Positions 51,487-61,054 of a stretch of DNA of 64,000 nt are shown here, one piece after another. Below the pieces are notes generated by a model. The model was not told the DNA's origin. It searched no databases and saw only the letters and a program-made list of their open reading frames with translations. Position numbers and translations under genes: made by a program. The stretch is from Salibacter sp031581065 (GTDB taxonomy: Bacteria; Bacteroidota; Bacteroidia; Flavobacteriales_G; Salibacteraceae): assembly GCF_031581065.1 (NCBI RefSeq), contig NZ_JAVLBN010000001.1, positions 62,001 to 126,000 on the forward strand, in the 5' to 3' direction. Position 1 is the stretch's first letter, and the number at the start of each line of letters is the position of its first letter.

Positions 51487-53355
51487 ATGGACAGAAATGC
51501 TGTTATTGGATTACTCGTTATAGGTGCTATTCTGCTGGGATGGCAGTTTTGGATGCAACCTTCAAATGCTGAAATGGAAGCCATGCGCAAGAAGCAGGAT
51601 TCTATTGAAGCTGTTGAAGCGAAAGAGAGAGTTGATGAAAAAGCTCAGCAAGCATCACAGTCAGAGCCGAAAGCTGAACAATCACCCCAGGTTCAGGACA
51701 CCATTCAGGAAGCGAATAATGACTCCGTTGTAAACGTTCTCAATCAGCAAAAATACGGTAGCCTTGCTCCTTTTGGATCGGGTAAAAAAGAATACTACAC
51801 TCTTGAAAATGAGCGAGTAATCATTAAATTCTCCAACAAAGGAGCTGTTCCGGTTGAAGCGCAGTTGAAGAACTACACTACTTACGACTCTCTTCCGTTG
51901 ATGCTCTTCACGGAGAATCACAATACACTCAACCTCCAGTTTGATCATCAAAACAGAAAAATCAATTCTACTGAGCTCTTTTTTGATGTTGAGCAACCGA
52001 GTGACTCTCAGTTAGTTTTTAGCATGGAGGATGAAACAGGTGCGGCTCTGACCATGGCTTACACATTAGGAGCTAATGAGAATATGCTTCAATTTAGCAT
52101 GAACCGCCAAAACATCGCTACAAATGATTTGCTTGTCAACTGGAATCAACTAGCCCCAAAATCTGAAAAAGCAGTTGATAATGAGCGTCAATACACAACT
52201 ATCTACTACAAGATTTTTGGCGATGACGTAGATAATCTCACCACGATGGGTGATGAAGACAGCGAATCTCCTGAAGAAGACCTGAAGTGGATTTCATTCA
52301 AGCAGCAGTTTTTCTCCACTACACTCATAGCTGAAGACAAATTCAAAGCGACCAACTCAAATTTAGCTTACAATACTGCTAAAAGTGAGGAGTTCACAAA
52401 AGATATGTCGGCAACATTTACAATACCGGCCGGCAGTAATGGGAATTTTAAAATGTATTTGGGTCCTACCAAGTACAGCTTATTAAAGAAATACGATTTA
52501 GATCTCGAAGATCAGGTTGAGTTGGGATGGGCGCTCTTCCGCTGGATGAACCAAATATTGATCATCCCAACGTTTAACTTCCTCTCTTCTTTTAATATTC
52601 ACATCGGGTTAGTGATTTTGATTCTCACGTTGTTTATCAAAACACTGCTCTTCCCCATCACTTACAAAACCTATTTATCGAGCGCCAAGCAGCGCGCTAT
52701 AAAGCCTGAAATTGAAGAGATCAACAAGAAGTACGGTGAAAAAGATCAAATGAAGAAGCAGCAGGAAACGATGGCACTGTACCAAAAGACAGGTGTCAAT
52801 CCGTTTGCCGGTTGTATCCCGATGCTCATTCAGCTCCCTATTTTGATCGCGATGTTCCGCTTCTTCCCTGCTTCTATTGAGCTCCGTCAAAAAAGCTTTC
52901 TGTGGGCAGATGACCTTTCTTCATACGATGTACTTTTTGATTTGCCATTTGATATTCCGCTCTACGGAGATCACGTAAGTGGATTGACAATTCTCATGGC
53001 TATTTCCATGTTCCTCACATCAAAGTACAATATGCAATCAGCTTCAATGGGAGGCGGAAACGCTCAGGCCAAGCAGATTCAGGCAATCATGATATACTTC
53101 ATGCCTGTGATGCTCCTTTTCTGGTTCAACAACTACAGTGCAGGTCTCAGTTTGTATTACTTTACAGCTAACATGACAACGCTTGGACAGCAGTTTGTGA
53201 TTCGCAAGTTCTTCATCAATGAAGATAAAATCAGAGCGAAAATTGAAGAGAACAAGAAAAAGCCAAAGAAAAAGAGTAAATTTCAACAGCGATTACAAGA
53301 TATGCAAGAGCAACAGCAGCAAGGTGCTAATCGCAAAATGAGAAGAAACAAATAA
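51487..53355 (+). CDS. yidC: Membrane protein insertase YidC
   Basis: The 622-residue insertase has TM1 at the N-terminus (VIGLLVIGAILLGWQFWM), a charged linker, a large periplasmic domain (about 95-330) and the conserved C-terminal core with five TM helices (FNIHIGLVILILTLFIKTLLFPI, INPFAGCIPMLIQLPILIAMF-like stretch, MPVMLLFWFNNYSAGLSLYY) and a basic tail (KKPKKKSKF) that can contact ribosomes. The ATG at 51487 is chosen over the upstream TTG. A motif copy is at 52044 in the periplasmic domain. Confidence 0.97.
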   Translation: MDRNAVIGLLVIGAILLGWQFWMQPSNAEMEAMRKKQDSIEAVEAKERVDEKAQQASQSEPKAEQSPQVQDTIQEANNDSVVNVLNQQKYGSLAPFGSGKKEYYTLENERVIIKFSNKGAVPVEAQLKNYTTYDSLPLMLFTENHNTLNLQFDHQNRKINSTELFFDVEQPSDSQLVFSMEDETGAALTMAYTLGANENMLQFSMNRQNIATNDLLVNWNQLAPKSEKAVDNERQYTTIYYKIFGDDVDNLTTMGDEDSESPEEDLKWISFKQQFFSTTLIAEDKFKATNSNLAYNTAKSEEFTKDMSATFTIPAGSNGNFKMYLGPTKYSLLKKYDLDLEDQVELGWALFRWMNQILIIPTFNFLSSFNIHIGLVILILTLFIKTLLFPITYKTYLSSAKQRAIKPEIEEINKKYGEKDQMKKQQETMALYQKTGVNPFAGCIPMLIQLPILIAMFRFFPASIELRQKSFLWADDLSSYDVLFDLPFDIPLYGDHVSGLTILMAISMFLTSKYNMQSASMGGGNAQAKQIQAIMIYFMPVMLLFWFNNYSAGLSLYYFTANMTTLGQQFVIRKFFINEDKIRAKIEENKKKPKKKSKFQQRLQDMQEQQQQGANRKMRRNK

Positions 53356-53356
53356 T

Positions 53357-53875
53357 ATGCGCTTTACTCTTATCACACTTTTAGCTATTTCATTGAGTTT
53401 TACAGGGTGTAAAAACAGTGAAAAATCAACAGAAAACAAAAACGGTCAGAGCCAGTCCCAGCCAACCGCAAAGGAAGTAGTCAATGAAATGGACGACAAC
53501 GAGCTTTTCGTTTCCATCGAGAAATCAGGTTGTTTTGGCACATGCCCGATCTTTAAGATGAGTATTAACTATGACGGGAGCGTAAAGTACATCGGAAGAA
53601 AGTATGTAGAGTACGAAGGTGTGTTTGAAGGGAAAGTACGCAAATCAACATTAGAGGAAATCGGTAACCTCATCGATAGCAATAAAATTATGGAAATGGA
53701 CTCTGCCTATGTAGAGCCAAAAGTTACAGATCTACCAACAGTAACAACCGTAATCAACTATCGTGGTGAAAAGAAAAAAATCGTTGGCATGATTGAAATG
53801 CCTGAGGGACTGAAAGTGCTGAACAATTACCTCACAACCGTATCTGAAAACATCGAGCTCAAGCGTGTGAAGTGA
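53357..53875 (+). CDS. DUF6438 domain lipoprotein
   Basis: A 172-residue lipoprotein: signal peptide with lipobox LSFTGC (Cys 18), a low-complexity linker (NGQSQSQPT, holding a motif copy at 53444), then the DUF6438 domain with its SGCFGTCPIFKMSI signature. Function is unknown. It starts 1 bp after the yidC stop. The 3' end overlaps the convergent EI24 gene by 17 bp. Confidence 0.82.
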   Translation: MRFTLITLLAISLSFTGCKNSEKSTENKNGQSQSQPTAKEVVNEMDDNELFVSIEKSGCFGTCPIFKMSINYDGSVKYIGRKYVEYEGVFEGKVRKSTLEEIGNLIDSNKIMEMDSAYVEPKVTDLPTVTTVINYRGEKKKIVGMIEMPEGLKVLNNYLTTVSENIELKRVK

Positions 53876-54659
53876 TTTCAGTTTGGCTCTGACCATCAAC
53901 TTCCATAACAGCCAAAGTAGCTCCCACTGTACCGATGACAGCCGTAAAACCGGCTAACATTTGACCTACATACGGAATGAGTAAAAGTGCTGAAAACGGC
54001 ATAGCCGTACCAATTGCCAATCCCTTTCTATTGGAAACATAACTCATCGATTCTTTCATCTTAAGCCCTTTGCGCTCGCTTGAATAGTCGATGAATGAAA
54101 ACCCGTAGAAGTAAGCTGAAACTGCAAAAAGTAAAACGGGACTCAAGAACCCGAGAATTGGAATAAAGCCAATGATAACAATAGCCAGCGTAATAATCAC
54201 TTCCAACACAAAGCTCCTGACACTTATAAATATTCCACGAATTACATCAATGAAAAATCGTTTAATGCTGAAAGGGTAATCCCTCCCCGTTGCAAGTTTT
54301 TCTGTTCGTTCACTCACCCACGCCAGGATAGGCGACATCAGAATAAGTACAATATACCCACCAAGATAAGCATATAAGAAGAAGAATAGGATTTTTAATA
54401 CAATCCATATCAAAAACCAAACGATTGAAGAAATGGTCTCTGCTCCATCAAATTCCCACGAGCCAATTCCTAAAGCATCCTTAAGCCAATCAAAAATAGT
54501 GTCGCTCAATCCACTTGTTACGGAAAAGCCTAGGTAAAACAAGCCAATGTTGATCACAACCGGGAAAATGAAAAATCCCCACATATTGTGATCTTTGATA
54601 AAACTCATGGCTTTAATATTTGCACTAAAGCCTTTTACAAACTGTTTAAACCAATTCAA
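53859..54659 (-). CDS. EI24 domain / CysZ-like membrane protein
   Basis: The 266-residue protein has about five hydrophobic helices and the EI24-type stretches KGFSANIKAMSFIKDHNMWGF and FPVVINIGLFYLGF near the start and SFIDYSSERKGLKMKESMSYV later. CysZ members carry sulfate; in Bacteroidota the role is untested. A motif copy is at 53885, close to the stop. The last 17 bp overlap the convergent lipoprotein gene. Confidence 0.78.
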   Translation of the reverse strand: MNWFKQFVKGFSANIKAMSFIKDHNMWGFFIFPVVINIGLFYLGFSVTSGLSDTIFDWLKDALGIGSWEFDGAETISSIVWFLIWIVLKILFFFLYAYLGGYIVLILMSPILAWVSERTEKLATGRDYPFSIKRFFIDVIRGIFISVRSFVLEVIITLAIVIIGFIPILGFLSPVLLFAVSAYFYGFSFIDYSSERKGLKMKESMSYVSNRKGLAIGTAMPFSALLLIPYVGQMLAGFTAVIGTVGATLAVMEVDGQSQTEITSHA

Positions 54660-54688
54660 ATCACTGTTATTTTAGTTCCCTAAAAAAG

Positions 54689-54718
54689 AAAAACCATCGC
54701 AAAGGTGCAATGGTTTTT
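54689..54718 (-). terminator. Intrinsic terminator after the T9SS type B gene
   Basis: Stem AAAAACCAT (54689-54697) with ATGGTTTTT (54710-54718) and an inner GCA/TGC, with T-rich sequence on the minus strand after it. Confidence 0.78.
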
Positions 54719-54743
54719 CGAAAGTAAAATATGGTAGTAATCA

Positions 54744-57700
54744 TTATCTGATCAACTTAAACTCTCCTCTTTCGTGTATTTCTCTTCCTCCTTCAAGCAT
54801 GTATGAAATATCATAAACATAACTTCCATTTTGGGCTGGTTTACCATCTGGACCAATTCCATCCCAACCCTGGTTAGGATTATTGGTACTCCACATCACA
54901 TTTCCCCAACGGTTATAAACGTAAAGAGAGTAGTTTTCCTTAGTTAACCCGTCACCTTTAGGAAGGAACGTATCATTAATGCCATCTCCATTAGGTGTAA
55001 ACGCATTAGGAATCCAAATAGCCGATTTATAATCGATGAACACATCATTTATAGTTGAATCCACACAACCATTTTCGTTTTCTGCGATCAATTTAACAGC
55101 ATATCTTCCCGTGTCAGCAAACAAGTGAGCAAACTCCAGGTTCTGACTGGAAATTGAGTCATTGATAAACCACTTGTAATAATCGGAATAAGCTGATTTA
55201 TTGATGAAATTTACCTGCCCATCTAAAATAGTTGGATTTAGCGGATCAAATGAGAAATCGGCAATTGGTGTTTCAAGCACTTTTACCAGGCAAGGGAATG
55301 TCTTTTGGGTTAAGCATCCCAAGTCTGTGTAGATTTTAGCTTTGATATCATAACAACCAACACCCTGAAAAGTGTGACCGATTGAATCTTCAAAAACAGG
55401 CCTGTAGCCATCACCAAAGTTGATTTCGTAGTTAAAATCAGGCATGATCGTATCAAAAGCAAATTTGAATTCACCCGGTTTACAAACCTGCGGCTGATCA
55501 ACCAGTAAGTCAAAGTCTTTTTGGTTTCCAACTGTAATCGTAATCGAAGTAGAATTGGTTGGAGTCAAACAGTTATCACTAACAGTTACATTATAAGTCG
55601 TTGTAGTTTGCGGAACAACAGCATGTACTTTTCCTGTATCTAATCCATTATCCCACACGTAAGTGAATTCTTCATCACCTCCACGCCCCTGTGCGCTTAG
55701 GACAGCACTTTCACCGAGACAGATAGTATCATCCCCATTAGTTGCAATTTTCAACTGATCATAGCCACCAACCTGTATAAATACTGAATCTACACGTGTT
55801 GGAGAGCCACATCCATCATTGATTGCTACATCAACATAACCAGGTTGTTGAAGAGGAGCTGCACCTAAACTATCAGATCCCCAACCGTTTTCCCAATTAT
55901 AGGTGAAGTTACCATCTCCGCCTGTTGTATTTGCAAGGATCAGAGCCGTATCTCCGGGACAAATTGTATCAGGTGAGTCAAGACTTACCCGAATTGAATC
56001 GCGCACAAATATTGTAACTGAGTCAACTGCCGAAGGGCAATTATTTGAATCAGTTGCTACAACTTCATAGGTTGTCGTAACAATAGGTGAAACATTCAAT
56101 GGCGAGCCATTTCCTGTATTTGTCCAATTGTAAACATAGCCCCCATTTCCTCCTGTAGCCTGAGCAGAAATCGATGTGGAGTTTGAAATACAAATTGTGT
56201 CAGAACCAGATGCCACAACATCTATAGAATCTGGTGAAGGAATATTCGTACCAATAGTATCCAGACAACCTCTCGCATCAGTTACAAACACAGTATTTGT
56301 ATCAGAACACAATGAATTAGGGATCTGATTAGTATCACCATTCGACCATAGGAATGAGTAAGGACTCGTACCGCCAGAATTAATATTCACCGTTGCTGAT
56401 CCATCACAAAAGTTACCCGCACACGAAATAGCTTTAATATCACTAATAGACAACTGCATTGGTGGAACTTCATTGACCTGAACATTATTATAAGCAAAGC
56501 AACCTATACTATCCCGAACCTCAACAGTGTATTGTCCTTGCGGTAAGTTAAATAGTGTATCAGCTGTAAACACCGAATCGACTTGCGCGATTGTGTCACC
56601 ATTTTGATCAGTCCACGTATACCACCACGGAGCCGGACCTAAAGAATCTACAGGGTTAGCTACTGCATAACCCGTACTATCTCCCGGACACCCTACAGGA
56701 TAACTCGTCATGTTAGGTGGTACAGCTTCACAGCACACAGGTTCCCAGGGAGGACGAACAAATACGGAAACAGTAGTATCATAAGTACAATCAAAGCTAT
56801 CTCTGAAGAATAAAGTGTATTCGAGAGTAGTATCAAAAACAGTTGGTTCAACAGTCATTGTATCTCCCATTGTAGTTGAAGAAAGTACATCATTATAATT
56901 GGAATCTACAATCCAGCCAAGACTATCAATACCAGGCTCATAAGTCAAGATATTTGATGGATAAAGATAACTCTGGAAATTAATCCCCCAGGCAAAAATG
57001 AATCCATTATCAATAAAAAGATTATCGGTGATTTGAATTTGCCATGTACCGTTTAATGGGCAACCAACTAAGTTAGTTAAAGGTTGGTTTGATGTGTAAG
57101 AACCTGCAGGTAATGTATTCCCAGGAGCATTAGTACAGGCATCTTGGGCAAATACTGGTGGAGTACCCAACATTGTTCCATAAGTAGGATTTACAGTAGG
57201 AAAACTGTAAATATATCCATTTCCAGGAGTAAGAGTTGTGTTATTATCACATGGTTCACCTAGCCAGGTTCCTCCACCACCAGGATAAGGTTTTAGTATT
57301 GAACTCTGGTTATTTGGACATATAATCTCTATTTCAAGATCTCCTATATAGGAGTGTTCAATATCTAACCAAACATCAATAATATCTGTAACAGTAGATA
57401 CCGTAGCGCCAGGAGCAAAATCATTGAACGTTAAAGTTGAACTGTAAGACACGCCACTTCCATCTGGTAAATAGGTCGTGCCAGCAATTTGTGTTGGTGT
57501 AGCATTTGACCATTCAACTGGTTCAACGTTTCCTTCAAGATCAAAAGATTCTCCAAAACAAATTGTGTCAACTGTTGCAGCTGTACTATCGAAATGAGGT
57601 GTAGTAGATACCCGTACAGGTATTTCATTATTCAAAGTTGAACTGCATCCATTAGAATCAACAGCTATCAATCCAACAATTTGTCCCATGGCACTGTCAA

Positions 57701-58361
57701 ATGGTATTTGAACTACCTGACCTGAATCCACAATGTTATTCGTAGAATCGATATACCAGTAAAATGATGTAGTACTTGCACTTTGATGATAAAAGGTATC
57801 ATTTTCAGGAAAACTAACTCCTGCAATAAAGTCGACCGTATCATCCTGACAAATATCAATGAAACCACCAGTTGAATCAGGGAAAGTATTAGCTATTGTA
57901 GGTATAACTTGCTGACAGGGAAAATAACAGTTAATATCAGCTATCCATCCAGAGGCGTTATTGTTGTTATTTGAGATAAAAACAATTGTCAAACAACCAT
58001 TTTGACTAACATTGGGATTCGCCTGTATTACACCAGGATTATTGACATTTTGATCAAAGGTTCCTATCAATGTTTGGGCATTATATGTAGTCCCTTGATA
58101 TACTTCCATAATATCACCCGCTCCTAAATTGAAGCTTGTAAATATAAGCTCAGGTAGCCCCGTGTTAGGACCTGGGCAAATGGTTAATGTATCGTTAGCA
58201 TTATTTGAGTAATTCCCCGAGTTACCTCCATCGTCAAAAAAGTTACCGTTACAGCCAGTCATTGTTACATTTCCAGTGTGCATGGTGATGTTTTGCTGAG
58301 CACTTAAATCTATCGATAAAAGTGACAGAAAAAAAATAAATATGCTAATACTTCTTTTCAT
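54744..58361 (-). CDS. Large secreted protein with CUB-like, P-domain and PKD/SprB-like repeats and T9SS type B (CHU_C) end
   Basis: The 1205-residue exported protein begins with a signal peptide (SISIFIFFLSLLSIDLSAQQ). A CUB-like part (about 20-150) has FFDDGGNSGNYSNN, and a proprotein-convertase P-like domain (about 330-460) has VTDIIDVWLDIEHSYIGDLE. Repeats of about 80-90 residues with ICxGxSxxLxAxGxGGxxxYxWxxG follow, then a PKD-like part (SFDPLNPTILDGQVNFINKS). The end is a CHU_C domain with WIPNAFTPNGDGINDTF and YNRWGNVMW. Such tails send proteins out through type IX secretion; some are adhesins or motility factors. The ATG at 58361 begins 1 nt after the stop of the 133-residue gene. 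No GGTCAGANCC copy occurs in its 3.6 kb. Confidence 0.88.
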   Translation of the reverse strand: MKRSISIFIFFLSLLSIDLSAQQNITMHTGNVTMTGCNGNFFDDGGNSGNYSNNANDTLTICPGPNTGLPELIFTSFNLGAGDIMEVYQGTTYNAQTLIGTFDQNVNNPGVIQANPNVSQNGCLTIVFISNNNNNASGWIADINCYFPCQQVIPTIANTFPDSTGGFIDICQDDTVDFIAGVSFPENDTFYHQSASTTSFYWYIDSTNNIVDSGQVVQIPFDSAMGQIVGLIAVDSNGCSSTLNNEIPVRVSTTPHFDSTAATVDTICFGESFDLEGNVEPVEWSNATPTQIAGTTYLPDGSGVSYSSTLTFNDFAPGATVSTVTDIIDVWLDIEHSYIGDLEIEIICPNNQSSILKPYPGGGGTWLGEPCDNNTTLTPGNGYIYSFPTVNPTYGTMLGTPPVFAQDACTNAPGNTLPAGSYTSNQPLTNLVGCPLNGTWQIQITDNLFIDNGFIFAWGINFQSYLYPSNILTYEPGIDSLGWIVDSNYNDVLSSTTMGDTMTVEPTVFDTTLEYTLFFRDSFDCTYDTTVSVFVRPPWEPVCCEAVPPNMTSYPVGCPGDSTGYAVANPVDSLGPAPWWYTWTDQNGDTIAQVDSVFTADTLFNLPQGQYTVEVRDSIGCFAYNNVQVNEVPPMQLSISDIKAISCAGNFCDGSATVNINSGGTSPYSFLWSNGDTNQIPNSLCSDTNTVFVTDARGCLDTIGTNIPSPDSIDVVASGSDTICISNSTSISAQATGGNGGYVYNWTNTGNGSPLNVSPIVTTTYEVVATDSNNCPSAVDSVTIFVRDSIRVSLDSPDTICPGDTALILANTTGGDGNFTYNWENGWGSDSLGAAPLQQPGYVDVAINDGCGSPTRVDSVFIQVGGYDQLKIATNGDDTICLGESAVLSAQGRGGDEEFTYVWDNGLDTGKVHAVVPQTTTTYNVTVSDNCLTPTNSTSITITVGNQKDFDLLVDQPQVCKPGEFKFAFDTIMPDFNYEINFGDGYRPVFEDSIGHTFQGVGCYDIKAKIYTDLGCLTQKTFPCLVKVLETPIADFSFDPLNPTILDGQVNFINKSAYSDYYKWFINDSISSQNLEFAHLFADTGRYAVKLIAENENGCVDSTINDVFIDYKSAIWIPNAFTPNGDGINDTFLPKGDGLTKENYSLYVYNRWGNVMWSTNNPNQGWDGIGPDGKPAQNGSYVYDISYMLEGGREIHERGEFKLIR

Positions 58362-58362
58362 C

Positions 58363-58764
58363 TTACTTCTCCTCCTTTGAACTCGCTTTAAATTGCTCGA
58401 GCAATTCATCATGTGAGTAAATTATGAGTACTTCCACCTCACCGGGAACTCTCAAATAAACTCGTTCATCTAAGTCATGTTTCCCTGTATACTTCAGTAT
58501 ATTAAATTTCTCAGGAGTACTCCAATCTGTATCATTTGGAAAATAGGAACTTGCTAATTCTAATTCTTGCAGTTTTTCGGTGGGAACCGTTTCAAATGAA
58601 TAGCCATTTTTTGCTTTGAAGTCAAGCCAACTCAAGACGTTTGCCCCTTCGTGCTTCTCCACAAATGAAGTGCCGTAAACCTCCTCAACACGCGGATCAG
58701 GGCTCTGACCGTTAACAGCTAATGTCAGTAAAAATGCTATAATAAATCCAAGTATCCTTATCAT
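58363..58764 (-). CDS. Small exported protein of unknown function
   Basis: A 133-residue protein with a signal peptide (ILGFIIAFLLTLAVNGQSPD) and a mixed alpha/beta body with no family I recognise. It is translated just ahead of the large T9SS type B gene (stop and start 1 nt apart), so the two are very likely co-expressed. It may be a partner of that surface protein, which is inference. A GGTCAGAGCC copy at 58701 spans the predicted cleavage site. Confidence 0.72.
   Translation of the reverse strand: MIRILGFIIAFLLTLAVNGQSPDPRVEEVYGTSFVEKHEGANVLSWLDFKAKNGYSFETVPTEKLQELELASSYFPNDTDWSTPEKFNILKYTGKHDLDERVYLRVPGEVEVLIIYSHDELLEQFKASSKEEK
58369..58378 (-). promoter_or_regulatory. Shine-Dalgarno-like sequence before the T9SS type B gene
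   Basis: The minus strand reads AAAGGAGGAG, 7 nt before ATG 58361. It also encodes the KEE of the upstream protein's last residues, so it may be chance. Confidence 0.5.
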
Positions 58765-58891
58765 AATTTCAAGCTATCATTTCATTAATTAAACGTAATG
58801 AAACGTGAGGCGTTGGCTGTAAACTTTGACTAAAGTATTAAAAACCTCGCAAGTTAGTGGCAAATGACTGCCGTGGAATAGGCTATTTTTT

Positions 58892-58899
58892 TAATTTTG
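58892..58899 (+). promoter_or_regulatory. Putative -7 box for mdh
   Basis: TAATTTTG matches TAnnTTTG; predicted start near 58906, which excludes the in-frame GTG at 58857 and supports ATG 58941. Confidence 0.55.
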
Positions 58900-58940
58900 A
58901 CCTCGTTAGAATAAAAACAAAAATAAACGATAAATTTATT

Positions 58941-59873
58941 ATGAAAGTAACAGTTGTAGGTGCCGGTAACGTAGGTGCTACTTGCGCAAATGTTTTGGCT
59001 CACAATGAAGTAGCCAATGAAGTTGTTTTAGTTGATATTAAAGAAGGTGTTGCTGAAGGTAAGGCTCTCGATATGTGGGAAACCAGTCCGATAAACCTTT
59101 ACGATTCTCGTATCACTGGCTCAACGAATGATTATGAAAAAACTGCCGGATCTGAGGTTGTGGTAATCACTTCTGGTATTCCACGTAAGCCGGGCATGAG
59201 CCGTGACGACCTTATCGCGACTAATGCCGGTATCGTGAAATCTGTTACTGAAAATGTTGTAAAGCATTCACCTGATGCTAAAATCGTTGTCGTGGCTAAC
59301 CCACTTGACGTGATGACTTATCAGGCTTTCCTCAGCTCGAAGAAAGATAGCCGCGAAGTATTTGGTATGGCTGGAATCCTCGATACAGCGCGTTACCGTT
59401 CTTTCCTCGCGATGGAATTGAATGTATCGCCTAAAGATATTCAGGCTGTATTGATGGGCGGACACGGAGACACAATGGTTCCGCTTCCACGTTACACAAC
59501 TGTTGGTGGTATTCCGGTAACTGAATTGATCAGCAAAGAAAAACTCGACTCTATCGTTGAGCGTACTAAGTTTGGTGGTGGTGAGATTGTAAAACTTCTC
59601 GGTACTTCAGCATGGTATGCTCCGGGAGCAGCAGCTGCTCAAATGGTTGAAGCGATCGTAAAAGATCAAAAGCGTGTATTCCCTGTTTGCTCTTGGTTAC
59701 AAGGCGAGTACGGAATGAAAGACCTTTACCTTGGCGTTCCCGTTGTGTTGGGTAAAAATGGTATTGAGCGTATCATTGAACTCGACCTCAACGATGACGA
59801 AAAAGCTCTTCTCGAAGAATCTGCAAAATCAGTTAAATCAGTACTTGACGTACTTGATGGAATGGATATCTAA
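58941..59873 (+). CDS. mdh: Malate dehydrogenase
   Basis: The 310-residue NAD enzyme of the TCA cycle, of the LDH-like type. It shows the glycine motif VTVVGAGNVGATCANVLA, the substrate loop with PRKPGMSRDDL, VVANPLDVMTYQAF and the catalytic His in LMGGHGDTMVPLPRYT. The Arg residues that select malate (RKPGMSR) are present. Start ATG 58941 is set by the promoter box and family alignment. A strong terminator follows. Confidence 0.96.
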   Translation: MKVTVVGAGNVGATCANVLAHNEVANEVVLVDIKEGVAEGKALDMWETSPINLYDSRITGSTNDYEKTAGSEVVVITSGIPRKPGMSRDDLIATNAGIVKSVTENVVKHSPDAKIVVVANPLDVMTYQAFLSSKKDSREVFGMAGILDTARYRSFLAMELNVSPKDIQAVLMGGHGDTMVPLPRYTTVGGIPVTELISKEKLDSIVERTKFGGGEIVKLLGTSAWYAPGAAAAQMVEAIVKDQKRVFPVCSWLQGEYGMKDLYLGVPVVLGKNGIERIIELDLNDDEKALLEESAKSVKSVLDVLDGMDI

Positions 59874-59902
59874 GGGAGAAAAAATCTTTTATACTAAACC
59901 GC

Positions 59903-59930
59903 AAATGGCGAGCAAATGCTCGCCATTTTT
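59903..59930 (+). terminator. Intrinsic terminator after mdh, shared with murB
   Basis: A perfect 11-bp stem (59903-59913 with 59918-59928, 4-nt loop) is followed by T residues. Its end overlaps the stop codon of the convergent murB, and A residues on the left could serve the minus strand weakly. Confidence 0.88.
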
Positions 59931-60942
59931 ATTTGATGATATTCACTTCCCTTTCGAGTTTCACTCCGTATTTGGAGTCTATATCTTCAATGATTTTTTC
60001 ACTGAGCTGGTAAATTTCTTCTCCGGTTGCCCCGCCATAATTTACGAGCACTAGTGCTTGCTTTTTATGTACACCATAATGACCAAAAGTTTTTCCTTTC
60101 CACTCGGCCTGATCAATTAACCAACCAGCAGCCAGTTTTACTCCTTCATTTACTGGATAAGCAACAACATCAGGATGTTGTTTTTTCAATTTCTCATAAA
60201 ACTCTTTTGTCACAATAGGATTTTTGAAAAACGAACCGCTGTTTCCTATTTCTTTTGGATTGGGGAGTTTACTCTGCCTGATGTTGATGACAGCTTGAGA
60301 AACGGTTTTAATAGTTGGCTTTTCTCCCATCTTTTCAAGTTCTGTCTCAATTGCTCCGTAACTCGTATTGAGGTGAGGTGATTTCTGTAATCTGAAGTAA
60401 ACTCTTGCGATGACATACTGATTTCGTAAGCTCGTTTTAAAAACACTTGATCGGTAACCAAACTCGCACTGTTCCTTATTAAAGGTACAAATTTCACCAG
60501 ATTCTCGATGAACAGCTTCGAGTTTCCAAAAGGTCTCCTTCAACTCAACTCCATAAGCCCCAATATTTTGCATCGGTGCGGCTCCAACACTTCCCGGAAT
60601 TAGTGACAGATTCTCAACTCCTCCCAGGTTCTGACCAACAGCCCACATAACGAAATCGTGCCACACAACACCTCCGCCAACTTGAACAAAAACCTCATCG
60701 CTTGATTCGTCAACAATTTCGATTCCCGGAATTTCATTCAGAACCACAAGCCCATCCACATCATTGCGCAAAAGCATATTGCTCCCACCTCCCATCAACA
60801 ACACATCCTTACTTTTGAGTTCTCCCTTTTTGGCTAACTCCTGTAAATCTTCAACACGTTCAACTTTCACCAGCCTACTCGCACGAGCTTTTATCCCAAA
60901 CGTGTTGTACGGACTCAAATCAATATTCTTCTCAATTATCAT
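59929..60942 (-). CDS. murB: UDP-N-acetylenolpyruvoylglucosamine reductase
   Basis: The 337-residue FAD enzyme makes UDP-MurNAc. Visible are SPYNTFGIKARASRLVKV, LLMGGGSNMLL, the FAD part GGVENLSLIPGSVGAAPMQNIGAYG, FGYRSSVFK and the catalytic Ser in GNSGSFFKNP, with C-terminal GWLIDQAEWKGKTFG as in type I MurB. The ATG at 60942 is chosen because a TAGCTTTG box lies at 60968-60961, between it and the in-frame start at 60999. A motif copy is at 60627. Confidence 0.95.
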   Translation of the reverse strand: MIIEKNIDLSPYNTFGIKARASRLVKVERVEDLQELAKKGELKSKDVLLMGGGSNMLLRNDVDGLVVLNEIPGIEIVDESSDEVFVQVGGGVVWHDFVMWAVGQNLGGVENLSLIPGSVGAAPMQNIGAYGVELKETFWKLEAVHRESGEICTFNKEQCEFGYRSSVFKTSLRNQYVIARVYFRLQKSPHLNTSYGAIETELEKMGEKPTIKTVSQAVINIRQSKLPNPKEIGNSGSFFKNPIVTKEFYEKLKKQHPDVVAYPVNEGVKLAAGWLIDQAEWKGKTFGHYGVHKKQALVLVNYGGATGEEIYQLSEKIIEDIDSKYGVKLEREVNIIK

Positions 60943-60960
60943 AATGGCTCTATTACATTT

Positions 60961-60968
60961 CAAAGCTA
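60961..60968 (-). promoter_or_regulatory. Putative -7 box for murB
   Basis: Minus-strand TAGCTTTG matches TAnnTTTG; predicted start near 60954, 12 nt before ATG 60942. Confidence 0.6.
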
Positions 60969-61040
60969 AATCAAACCTTAGCTCGACACTTTCAATCACA
61001 AAAACTTTTATAAACCACTCCCTGTGAACGCGCTATTTAG

Positions 61041-61048
61041 TAGGTTTG
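61041..61048 (+). promoter_or_regulatory. Putative -7 box for the formyltransferase gene
   Basis: TAGGTTTG matches TAnnTTTG. The predicted transcription start (about 61055) coincides with the GTG start codon, so the message could be leaderless. Confidence 0.45.
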
Positions 61049-61054
61049 TGAGCG

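Noticed and set aside
60943..60999. Longer N-terminus for MurB
   Set aside because: The TAGCTTTG promoter box lies within the extra stretch, and the family starts near MIIEKNIDLSPYNTFG.
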